Origin: CAVZMO01 sp963776195
GTDB lineage: Bacteria; Nitrospirota; Thermodesulfovibrionia; Thermodesulfovibrionales; SM23-35
Direction of reading: 5' to 3'
Assembly: GCA_963776195.1 (NCBI GenBank)
Contig: CAVZMO010000022.1
Location: 62,001 to 126,000 of the forward strand
DNA length: 64,000 nt
Positions 8,772 to 16,764 of the stretch are shown here, piece by piece. The stretch's first letter is position 1; each line of letters opens with the position of its first letter. The notes beneath the pieces are model-generated. The model saw only the letters and a program-made list of their open reading frames with translations. It was not told the DNA's origin and made no database searches. The position numbers were made by a program, and so were the translations under genes.

Positions 8772-9821
8772 TTATAGGTTCTCCGGCCGGATGAGGCGGC
8801 GGCGCAGGCTAGCCGAAAATTGCGGATACCCCGCGGACATAATTTTATGAACCAATCTGCCGTAAATTTGTTGAAGCCCACAGTCGTTTAAACCCTGATA
8901 TGCCAGATGAAAAGGCTGTTGAGTGCCGACTGTTTCATCGGCGTCTTTGATATCCCGAGGTGTCATAAGAAAAATTGACTCCTTCAATTTTGTAAGCTCT
9001 TCACGATAGCGTTCGCGTGAGACCTCAATTGTGGCTGGATCGGGATAGATAACAGGTAATTGTGACATGCATTTGGCCCAGCGGGCTGCGAGATAGTCCG
9101 GTCTGACCTTAATTGCCGCATCATAAACTGCCGATGCTTCATCAAATCTCCCCTGCCTTTGAAGAAGAACCCCTAAATTATAATATGTTTCTGCTGAATT
9201 GGGATCAATCAGTAGCGCTTTTTGATAGCAGGCAAAGGCTTCTCCAAAACGCCCCTTCTTCTGGAGAACAATACCGAGATTATTGCAAGATGCCAAGAGA
9301 TTGGGATTTACCTCAATCGCTTTTTCGTAACAATCTATAGCTTCATTGTTCAGCCCTTTTGCCTGAAAAGAGACTCCCAAATTATGATATAAAATATCGG
9401 CATCCGCCGACTTCGGATCGATCTCAAGGGCTCTTTGATAATAGACGATAGCTTCGTCGAATCGTTCTTTTTCTTTATAGGCATTGCCCAGATATGTACA
9501 GGCTTCGGCGTTGTCCGGATTCAGACTTAGTGATTTTTGAAAATAACCTATGGCCTCATCAGTCAGCCCTTTTTGCTGCGTAGTTATCCCAAGGGCAAAG
9601 TATGCTTCAGCGTCAGCCGGATTGAGCTGAAGGTATCTTTTTAAATACTGTATTGACGGGTCGTACTTTCCCAATTGACCGTATATAATGGCGAGAAGGT
9701 GAATCACCTCTACATTATCCGGTTGTTTTTCAAGGGACTTTCGGAAGAGACGCGCCGCCTCCTGCAAATTGCCAGATTGATACTGGCGCAGGGCCAATTT
9801 AATTGTTTCATGGATGCTCAT
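8772..9821 (-). CDS. TPR N-terminal half of the GT41-like enzyme
   Basis: The ATG at 9821 (MSIHETIKLALRQYQSGNL) starts a run of about seven TPRs (AYFALGITTQQKGL, ACTYLGNAYKEKE, YHNLGVSFQAKG, CNNLGIVLQKKG, YYNLGVLLQRQG). A linker follows, then LAYQGLNDCGLQQIYGRL, which is typical of the segment between TPRs and the GT41 catalytic lobe. The frame ends in an Arg-rich read-through caused by the indel near 8800. Together with 7681-8769 it restores a ~710-residue OGT-like protein. TPRs select protein substrates in this family. Confidence 0.8.
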   Translation of the reverse strand: MSIHETIKLALRQYQSGNLQEAARLFRKSLEKQPDNVEVIHLLAIIYGQLGKYDPSIQYLKRYLQLNPADAEAYFALGITTQQKGLTDEAIGYFQKSLSLNPDNAEACTYLGNAYKEKERFDEAIVYYQRALEIDPKSADADILYHNLGVSFQAKGLNNEAIDCYEKAIEVNPNLLASCNNLGIVLQKKGRFGEAFACYQKALLIDPNSAETYYNLGVLLQRQGRFDEASAVYDAAIKVRPDYLAARWAKCMSQLPVIYPDPATIEVSRERYREELTKLKESIFLMTPRDIKDADETVGTQQPFHLAYQGLNDCGLQQIYGRLVHKIMSAGYPQFSASLRRRLIRPENL

Positions 9822-9867
9822 TATATAATTTTCGTTTGTTTATTATCCCAGGCGTTGTTGTCGTGCT

Positions 9868-10050
9868 TCGACAAGCAGCACGACAGTTTGCTTGTCCATC
9901 CTCAGCCCGTCGAAAAAACTCCTTAAGTATAGCAGATATGCAGAAAGCTACCCTCCTTGGTAAGGAGGGGCAGGGGTGGTGGCCTGATGACCAATTACCA
10001 CCCCCGCCCACGGCGACCCCTCCTAAAATAGGCGGGGAGCTTTGCGGTTA
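9868..10050. repeat. Dispersed repeats (family C-like, then family B unit)
   Basis: Between 9822 and 10078 there is no gene. At about 9868-9915 lies a cttcgaca...cgtcgaa inverted arrangement. At 9951-10041 lies a B unit: ccctccttggtaaggaggg hairpin, ggggtggt...accacccc arms, and cccctcctaaaataggcgggg hairpin ending in agct. Confidence 0.7.
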
Positions 10051-10106
10051 ATATCTAATGCCTACTTATAAACAGACTCTAATTACTGTCCAATAACTTC
10101 TGAAGT

Positions 10107-11330
10107 TCATCTTTGACTTTTGCTATCACAAACGTCCAGATCTCCGGGTGAAGGTTGACGAAATAGTCTCATCGTTGGATACCAGGGACTGTCTTCTCTG
10201 TTTAGCATCCAGCGCCATTCCGGAGCAAAACTCAGTAGTGTCCAGACAGAAACACCCAATGCGCCTGCCATATGTACGGCAGCATTATCCACGGAAATAA
10301 CCATGTCAAGTGCGGCGGTCTGTGCAGCAAAATTATCTAAGTCCCTCAAGGGATCTGCATCTTTCCAGGCATATATGATTTTATTGAACCGCTCACGTAC
10401 TACTCGCAATTCACCGGAGCAATCGCCATATTGAAGATTAATAAAGTGAACACCGTATATAGAAAATAATCCTTCACATTGTTCAAGGATTATAGAGCGC
10501 TTGCGCAGCACCGAAGGAGTACTTCCACCTCGCCAGGAGAGCCCTATCTTCAGGCCGTCACCCAATTCTTGATATCGCCTGCGCCACATTTCCACCTTCT
10601 GCGTATCAGGAATAAGATAGGACTTTTGCTGCGGAAAAGTTGCAAGGGAGGTACGGAAATATTTAGGCAGACTGCCCACAGCGATTTTCATATCAGCATG
10701 TTGAAGATCAAACGGATATTGAATGCCTTCTTCGATACGTTCCATCACTTCAGCTTTGGGAAATGAACGCGCAAAAAGCGGGACAAGTCTCTTGTCGCAT
10801 TCCAGTATACATAAGCCTGATTGCTCAATTATTTCGGGTATACATGAAGCAAACATGATTTCATCGCCCACTCCCTGCTCAGTAAATATAAAAATAGATT
10901 TCCCCGTGAGCGCTGACCCGTCCCATACGGGATTGGAGAATTTACGGAGATATGGAATAAAATCTTTTGTTCCCCATCGCCTTTCATATTCTTTCCAACC
11001 TTCTTGAAAATTGCCGGATTCCAGAAGAGCTAATGACACGCCAAAATGTATTTCTGCATTATCCGGACTTATCGCCAACGCTTTTTGATAATATTTTATT
11101 GCCTCATCAATCTGCCCTTTTTCCTTAAAGACGAGTCCAAGGTTACTGTAGGCATCTTCTGAACCGGGATCAAGCTGTATAGCTTTTAAGAAATATTCCA
11201 TAGCCTCATTAAATAGCCCTTTTTCTTTTAGTACAATTATATGTATCCGCATAATTCCGGTCAAGCTCAAGAGCTTTCTGATAATAATTGAGAGCTTCAT
11301 CAAAAGCTCCTTTTTCCTTAAGAATTGCAC
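10107..11330 (-). CDS. TPR protein with GT9/heptosyltransferase-like domain (main part)
   Basis: After two TPRs (AYSNLGLVFKEKGQ, IHFGVSLALLESGN) comes a C-terminal domain with KSIFIFTEQGVGDEIMFASCIPEI, IGLSWRGGS and, near the end, MVISVDNAAVHMAGALGVSVWTLL. This is the donor-binding SVDNxxVHxAGALGxPVW motif of heptosyltransferase-like (GT9-fold) domains fused to TPRs. The first ~30 residues are out of frame; the true N-terminus is at 11688, joined by an indel near 11235. A second indel at about 10140 spoils the last residues; correcting it gives a tail ending at 10079 that resembles the paralogue at 11726. Confidence 0.75.
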   Translation of the reverse strand: MQFLRKKELLMKLSIIIRKLLSLTGIMRIHIIVLKEKGLFNEAMEYFLKAIQLDPGSEDAYSNLGLVFKEKGQIDEAIKYYQKALAISPDNAEIHFGVSLALLESGNFQEGWKEYERRWGTKDFIPYLRKFSNPVWDGSALTGKSIFIFTEQGVGDEIMFASCIPEIIEQSGLCILECDKRLVPLFARSFPKAEVMERIEEGIQYPFDLQHADMKIAVGSLPKYFRTSLATFPQQKSYLIPDTQKVEMWRRRYQELGDGLKIGLSWRGGSTPSVLRKRSIILEQCEGLFSIYGVHFINLQYGDCSGELRVVRERFNKIIYAWKDADPLRDLDNFAAQTAALDMVISVDNAAVHMAGALGVSVWTLLSFAPEWRWMLNREDSPWYPTMRLFRQPSPGDLDVCDSKSQR

Positions 11331-11688
11331 CGATATTGTAATATGGACCGACGAAAGCGGGATATAGTTCGATCACTCTTCTATAACAATTCATTGCTTC
11401 AGCGAATTGTCCCTGGTCCTGGAAGGTTTCTCCGAGATTAAAGTGTGCTCCTACAAAATGAGGATTAAGTTCAATTGCTTTTTGATAACAGCCTGTCGCT
11501 TCAGAGAGCTGCCCTTTTTCTTTCAGTAGATTCCCGAGGTCATTATAAACCTCGGCATTATTAGACTGAACTTCCAATATTTTTCTGTAAATATCTTCTG
11601 CCTGTTCTAAATTTCCTGCGAGATGATGTTCATGGGCCAACTGCAAAGAATGGTTAATATCCATATTCATACTGATCCAAGTTTCCAA
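11209..11688 (-). CDS. N-terminal TPR part of the preceding TPR/GT9-like protein
   Basis: Starts at 11688; an internal MDINHSLQLAHEHHLAGNL start at about 11667 is equally plausible. Four TPRs follow (VYNDLGNLLKEKGQ, AHFNLGETFQDQGQ, YYNIGAILKEKGA). The last residues (CTKRKRAI) are frameshifted; the correct continuation YN..IVLKEKGLFNEAMEY lies in the frame of 10107-11330. It belongs to a tandem pair of paralogues with 11726-13595, and with the GT41 gene forms a three-gene TPR-glycosyltransferase cluster. Confidence 0.7.
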   Translation of the reverse strand: METWISMNMDINHSLQLAHEHHLAGNLEQAEDIYRKILEVQSNNAEVYNDLGNLLKEKGQLSEATGCYQKAIELNPHFVGAHFNLGETFQDQGQFAEAMNCYRRVIELYPAFVGPYYNIGAILKEKGAFDEALNYYQKALELDRNYADTYNCTKRKRAI

Positions 11689-11725
11689 ATTTTTCGGGCG
11701 ATGCCATGTTGATCATCAAAGGTCA

Positions 11726-12934
11726 TTAATCAGGCAATTCGCTGTCCGGCAAGCTTGTGCGCGAGCTGTTTATATCGGACGTCCGGATATTCGGAGCAGT
11801 CGTTCCAATCTCCGTTGCTTCTATCAGAGCATAATAAATATGCTCAAAAACTCCGTCCCACTCACCATAAGTATCCTGTCGGAATAGTCTCATTGTGGGA
11901 TACCATGGCGTACCGGCAAAATCTTGCATCCATCTCCAGTCGCATGTGAAAGGCAGCAGCGTCCAGACCGGAATTCCCAATGCGCCGGCCATATGCACGG
12001 TTGCGTTATCCACGGAAATAATGAGGTCGAGAGCGGCAATCTGAGCCGCGAAAAAGTCAAGATTTTTTAAAGGGTCGACATCATCCCAATCATGAATAAT
12101 GACCCCAAGGCTTTCTTTGGCCTCCTTCAGTTCGTCCTTGCATTCTCCGTATTGGAGATTTATGAAATGAACTTGCTGCAAAGAAAACAGGCCTGCCCAT
12201 TGTTTGAGAATGGTGGAACGAGTTCGCCGTGTGGCGCGAGTACTACCTCCTCGCCACGAAATGCCTAATTTTAATCCGTCTCCCAATTTCTTGTACCGGT
12301 CGCGCCAGACGACTACCAGCGACACATCCGGAATGAGAAAAGCCTTTCGTTTCGGGAAACTGGCAAGAGTAGGACGAAGGAATTTGGGGAGACTCCCCAT
12401 AGCTATTTTCAGATCAGTGGATGAGACTTCCGGCGAATAACCTATTGTTTGGCTGCGTTCCAGGAATTTTGCTCCTGGGAAGGAACGCATAAAAAGCGGG
12501 ATGAGTCTCTTATCGGTTTCCACGATGCATTGTTTCGCCTCTGCAACTATTTCCGGCAGACAAGACGCAAACATAATTTCATCACCTACTCCCTGTTCGG
12601 CAAAAACAAGGATAGATTTGTCATGCAGCGGGGAACCATCCCACATCGGCAACGGCAGTTCCTTTTTTTGTTTTACGTACTCTTCAGTTAACCAGCGCCA
12701 CTCGTATTCATCCCATCCTTCTTTAAAACGACCTTCAAGAAGCAGGGCGAGCGATAGGTTGAAATGTGCATTGGCAAAATGGGCATCTACTTTCAGGGCC
12801 TTCCGATAACAAGCCATCGCCTCTATTACCTGTCCTTTTTCCATGAGGGAAACCCCTAAATTGTTGTACGCATCGGCAAGTCCGGGATTGAGTTGCAAGG
12901 CTTTTTGATAGCGCGCGATTGCCTCATCAATCAA
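11726..12934 (-). CDS. TPR protein with GT9/heptosyltransferase-like domain (main part)
   Basis: Paralogue of 10079-11688. TPRs (AYNNLGVSLMEKGQ, AHFNLSLALLLEGR) lead into WDGSPLHDKSILVFAEQGVGDEIMFAS, GISWRGGS, and LIISVDNATVHMAGALGIPVWTLLPF, the nucleotide-sugar site of the GT9-like fold. The C-terminus (GEWDGVFEHIYYALIEATE) is intact here and shows what the neighbour has lost. The apparent start at 12934 is an internal codon: the frame continues upstream through more TPRs to an indel at about 13080. Confidence 0.78.
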   Translation of the reverse strand: MIDEAIARYQKALQLNPGLADAYNNLGVSLMEKGQVIEAMACYRKALKVDAHFANAHFNLSLALLLEGRFKEGWDEYEWRWLTEEYVKQKKELPLPMWDGSPLHDKSILVFAEQGVGDEIMFASCLPEIVAEAKQCIVETDKRLIPLFMRSFPGAKFLERSQTIGYSPEVSSTDLKIAMGSLPKFLRPTLASFPKRKAFLIPDVSLVVVWRDRYKKLGDGLKLGISWRGGSTRATRRTRSTILKQWAGLFSLQQVHFINLQYGECKDELKEAKESLGVIIHDWDDVDPLKNLDFFAAQIAALDLIISVDNATVHMAGALGIPVWTLLPFTCDWRWMQDFAGTPWYPTMRLFRQDTYGEWDGVFEHIYYALIEATEIGTTAPNIRTSDINSSRTSLPDSELPD

Positions 12935-13047
12935 GCCTTTTTCGTAAAGGGCGACTCCGAGGTTATTATATACGTCGGGAAGGCCGGGATTAAGCTGAAG
13001 TGCTTTTTGATAGCAGACAATAGCTTCGTCAAGCTGCTGATTATCTT

Positions 13048-13595
13048 TTAAGACAATCCCCAGATTATAATGCGCATCGACCAGGTCGGATCGAACTGCA
13101 GAGCTTTTTGATAATAAATTATTGATTCCATAAGTTGTTTTTTGTCCTGGAAAATTGTGCCCAGATTATAATATGCATCGGCAAGGGCCGGATTAAGTTG
13201 CAAAGCCTTTTTATAGTGAATGACGGCTTCATCAGGCTGATTTCTATTCTGGAATATCATTCCAAGATTATGATATGCCTCATAAAAGCCGGGTTTCAGT
13301 TGAATGGCTTTCTGATAACAAAACACCGCGTCGTCAAGCTGCCTTATTTCTCTATAAACATTGCCTAAGTTGTAATAAACATCAGGACTGCCGGGAGCAA
13401 TTCGCAGGGCTTTTCTGAAATAATTTACTGCGGCATTGTAATTTCTAAGTTTGTAATATATAACGCCGAGAAAGTTGAGGGCTGAAAAGTTTCCGGCTGT
13501 TCTTCCAATATCTTCCGGCATATATTCTCCGCTTTATGCAGATCGCCCGTTTTGTAATGTTCAATAGCCGATTGAATAGCCTTATCGATGCTCAC
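13048..13595 (-). CDS. N-terminal TPR part of the second TPR/GT9-like protein
   Basis: A GTG at 13595 begins VSIDKAIQSAIEHYKTGDL, the same opening style as the GT41 gene. After an indel at about 13505 the open frame (internal start at 13521) gives four TPRs (VYYNLGNVYREIRQ, AYHNLGMIFQNRNQ, AYYNLGTIFQDKKQ) and is lost again at about 13080, where DPT(L)VDAHYNLGIVLKDN would continue. Restored protein 11726-13595 is about 620 residues. Confidence 0.65.
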
Positions 13596-13639
13596 CGCGG
13601 TCAAAAGGCAAAAACCATTGAAAGGTTTATCTCATATCC

Positions 13640-13800
13640 GATATTTTCTAAAATCCATTGATGATAAGGGTCAGGTGACGGCGTCATCAGCAATTCTCCT
13701 TCAATAAGCTCATCTCTTTCGTCGTCAGGAGTCTTCGGATAATCTTAGTAGGTAAATTTTCTTTTTTCAATGGTAGTTGTTGGACTAATATTCTCTTAGT
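13640..13800 (-). pseudogene. Uma2-family N-terminal remnant
   Basis: On the minus strand this reads TTIEKRKFTY, a stop, then DYPKTPDDERDELIEGELLMTPSPDPYHQWI. This is the N-terminus of the Uma2 protein at 13951-14573, with a stop and no catalytic half. The flanking DNA (for example caattatgccttataaagaa) is also duplicated at 14592-14625, so this is a partial duplication of a Uma2 cassette. Confidence 0.65.
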
Positions 13801-13884
13801 AACAATTATGCCTTATAAAGAAAAGATTTTCAAACAAAAACCGGAGGGGTTAGATATAGCAGATGGGATGTATTTTGAGACCGT

Positions 13885-14002
13885 TAATAACTTCCAATTA
13901 CCACCCCTTGATCCCCTCCTAAAATAGGCGGGGATCTTTTGTATGAATTACTATCTTAAGGCTCCCCTCCTTGGTAAGGAGGGGCAGGGGTGGTGGTTCA
14001 AT
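13885..14002. repeat. Family B palindromic repeat
   Basis: Hairpin cccctcctaaaataggcgggg (about 13913-13933) and hairpin cccctccttggtaaggagggg (about 13965-13985), followed by caggggtggtgg. The unit abuts and partly overlaps the Uma2 C-terminus, whose last residues (HHPCPSLPRRGALR) are read from it. Confidence 0.75.
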
Positions 14003-14573
14003 AATTGAATAAATTTAAGAGGCGAAGACTGGCGAAGGTTTATCTCAAGTCCTGTAAGGAGGGGAGAACTAAGGACATCATTTTCGTCAAACCTCTTTGA
14101 GAGGGTAAAGGCATTACCTTCCAACAAATATATCTCAACAGTTTTTTCTTCAGGGTCAACTATCCAGTATTCTTTTACCCCGAATGAAGCATAAATTTTC
14201 TTTTTCTTTACAAGGTCTCTGTAAGCGGTCGACTCAGACAGGATTTCTATAACCAGGTCCGGAGCGCCCTGAATATTTTTCTCGCCGATGATATTCAGTC
14301 TTTCCCTGGATATGAAGAAAATATCCGGCTGGACCACGTTCTCGTTATCAAGATAAACGTCGCAAGGAGCATAAAAGATTTCTGCCGAGACTTCTTTCTC
14401 TCACGAATTTTTCCAGCTCATATTCGATATTCTTTCGAAATCCATTGATGATAAGGTATCGGCGACGGTGTCATTATCAAATCTCCTTCAATAAGCTCAT
14501 ATCTTTTGTCATCAGGAGTCTTGAGATAATCCTCGTAGGTGAATTTTCTTTTTTCAACAGTTGTTGTCTGCAT
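13951..14573 (-). pseudogene. Uma2 family (PD-(D/E)XK-like) nuclease, frameshifted
   Basis: ATG at 14573 starts MQTTTVEKRKFTYEDYLKTP, ELIEGDLIMTPSP and YHQWISK, the usual Uma2 N-terminus. The frame shifts twice (about 14400-14430 and 14350), after which 13951-14337 reads VQPDIFFISRERL, GAPDLVIEILSEST and KEYWIVDPEEKTVEIY. The acidic residues and the Lys of KEYWIVDP form the nuclease-like site. A third indel near 14045 removes the natural stop (LRQVFAS) so the ORF runs into a family B repeat. The family is common next to mobile DNA and its cellular role is unclear. Confidence 0.7.
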
Positions 14574-14689
14574 ACTATTCCCTCTTAGAACAATTATGCC
14601 TTATAAAGAAAAGATTTTCAAACGAAAACTGGAGGCGTCGGACATCATTGGAAAAATCCCTCCTAACCTTTTCCAAAGGAAGGGATTTT

Positions 14690-14832
14690 TCCCATCTATA
14701 AAGAGGGGTGCAGGGGTGTGTTTATTCCCGTCTCCGGCAAGAGGGGAAGTGGAGATTTTTCGGAAATTGTCCACTTACTTATGTACTTCTTGGTAGTTCT
14801 CCTACTTGGTAAGGAGGGGTGGGGGGGTAGCC
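14690..14832. repeat. Degenerate family B repeat
   Basis: Contains ataaagaggggtgcaggggtgtg and, at about 14800-14832, ctacttggtaaggaggggtgggggggt followed by agcctgatta. These are one-and-a-half degraded B units between the Uma2 cassette and the hydrogenase terminator. No gene lies in 14574-14846. Confidence 0.6.
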
Positions 14833-14846
14833 TGATTATTTCAGCC

Positions 14847-14877
14847 AAAAAAAAGGGAGGCGATGGGCGCCTCCCTT
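14847..14877 (-). terminator. Rho-independent terminator of the hydrogenase operon
   Basis: Read on the minus strand, a GGGAGGCG / CGCCTCCC hairpin (14855-14875) is followed by eight Ts (14854-14847). It lies 22 bases after the large-subunit stop at 14899, so it ends the cytochrome-small-large transcript. Confidence 0.85.
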
Positions 14878-14898
14878 TAAAATACAGCCCTATTCAGA

Positions 14899-16743
14899 CT
14901 ATTTTTTCACTTCGATGTTCTTCGGCCTTCCGTCAGGATCGATAGCGAACTTCAGCATTTCTTTCCCTTCGGGGTTCACAACGTGAACAGCGCAAGCGAT
15001 ACAGCAGTCGAACGGGTGGATGACCCTGAGGATGTCGACGACAACCTGAGCATAGACTGGTAGCGTCACCGTACCGACTAAGATGAGTTAAGTGCCTGCT
15101 CGACAGCGCCGTTGCCCGGCGTTCGGTGAGAAGTTCCAAGTGGTAGGAACGACGCACTGGTATTTCGCGACCTTCTTGCCCTCGATCTTTATCCAGTGGC
15201 CGAGAGCGCCTCTTGGAGCCTCTGTAAGGCCATAGCCAGTTGCGATCTGTTTCGGCAGTTTCCTGTAAGTGTAACAAGAAGTCGGCCGGATCGATCTGGT
15301 TGATCCATGAGTCGGCCTGGTACTTGCCATAAGGTCCGCTATGTACTTGGCTTCCAATGCCCTTGCAGCATGTCTGCCGAGGGAGCCAAGAAGATTGTAG
15401 CACTGTGCGGTACGACCAATCAGCGCCCAATGCCGCAGTCAACAAGCTGTCACTCATGTTGTAAGGTAGCGCCCACCTTTCACACCACCACCCGGCACGT
15501 CTGCGTCGGAGGCATGCAGCCTGAGTAGCTGCTCAGATAAGTTGCCAACACGCGGGCCAGCGGTCCAACCTCGCAAACCACGCGGCAGCGTCTGGTCGCA
15601 CTCATGTATCTCGGCGCCTTGAGCCAGCTGTAGCCGGCTGGAAGCTCATATCCGGAGCGGTCACGCCATCAAACGGATGGCGGCCATTCGGGTAGTAGGA
15701 CAGGGTCCAGCACTGGAGTAAGAATAGTAGGAGTTGTCGACATTTTCTCTAATGTTGCCTGGTTGAATGCACCAGATAGCCTAGGAATGCCATGGTAGCA
15801 TCAACGATACCTCTCTTGATGGCCAATGTTCCCGCTGTCGAGTACTGGTTGCGGGTAATCGCCATATGCAAGGTATCTCTTGACAGCCTGAGCCCTGGGT
15901 CAAGGGTAAAGTGCAATATTCAGTACCGTAGCTGGTCGCAACGTACACGACGTCAGGGATGTAGGTTTCGTTAATGAACTGTCTGACAGTGCCCAGCAAG
16001 GTTGTGAACTTGACCTTTATGTCGGAGAAGTTGTACGGACCGAACAGGTCATAGTCGGTCCCGGTCTGAGGCGTCAGCGGCCAGGAACTTTGTGTCAACA
16101 TCGTTGTGACACCGCCCGGAACCATCGCGTTCGAGATCGGCTGCCTGCCGCTGAAGAGCGCTCCTGCGGTATGCATCTTCCTTCTCATTGCCAAGTGCCT
16201 GAACATAATGCGACAACGAGTGTCGAGCCGACTGTGCCCGTGAACCAGTGGTCAGCATGTCGGATGCCGTATAGGACGGCAGCCATGGCGCCATGTCGGG
16301 AAGCCGCCTGGGTTACCGGTAGTAGTGTTGATAAAGTCCAGCGCGGACAGGTGGTAGAGATGGGTGATGTGGGACATGACCAGATCGCAGCCCTGAATGA
16401 TGTTCTGGATTATCTGCCGTTAGGCGGGAATTGTAGTGGTAGTAATTGCGGGATATCACCGTTCCTGCATGTGCTTGTCCCAGGATCAACGGTAATGCCT
16501 AATGCTGTTTCTAAGCTTCTAACTGAAGCTAACCCATGTGCAGTGGGTCAGACCCCTCATATACGCTGTGTAATTTGTGGCGCATCTCTCGGGTCCCTGT
16601 TGTTCATGATTAGCTCGAAGCCCCTGAACAGGTTACCCGTGCACTTTGCATCGGTGATATGACCTGTTGCTGTCATTGACGGTCATTGTAACCTTCAGAT
16701 GTCCTTCAATTCGGTTTACAGGATCTATCGTTATAGTTGCCAT
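14899..16743 (-). pseudogene. [NiFe] hydrogenase large subunit, multiply frameshifted
   Basis: ATG at 16743 has a GGAGGTG ribosome site. The pieces, read across all three frames, rebuild a group 1-type large subunit: MATITIDPVNRIEGHLKV; GNLFRGFELIMNNRDPRDAP; the L1 motif region RI-stop-GV-stop-PTAHG; HITHLYHLSALDF; RRKMHTAGALFSG; YSWLKAPRY; EVGPLARVL; CVVPTTWNFSPN; and the L2 motif HPFDCCIACAVH (near 14985-15020) followed by a ~28-residue C-terminal peptide of the kind removed by the maturation protease. At least a dozen indels interrupt 1.85 kb. Both L1 cysteine codons read TGA (16557-16559 and 16548-16550). Either a decaying gene or a badly resolved stretch of assembly. Confidence 0.85.
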
Positions 16744-16764
16744 AATTTATTTACACCTCCTTTC

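Noticed and set aside
8044..8850. Plus-strand frame of 268 codons
   Set aside because: Antisense to the GT41 catalytic region, whose conserved motifs show the minus strand is coding.
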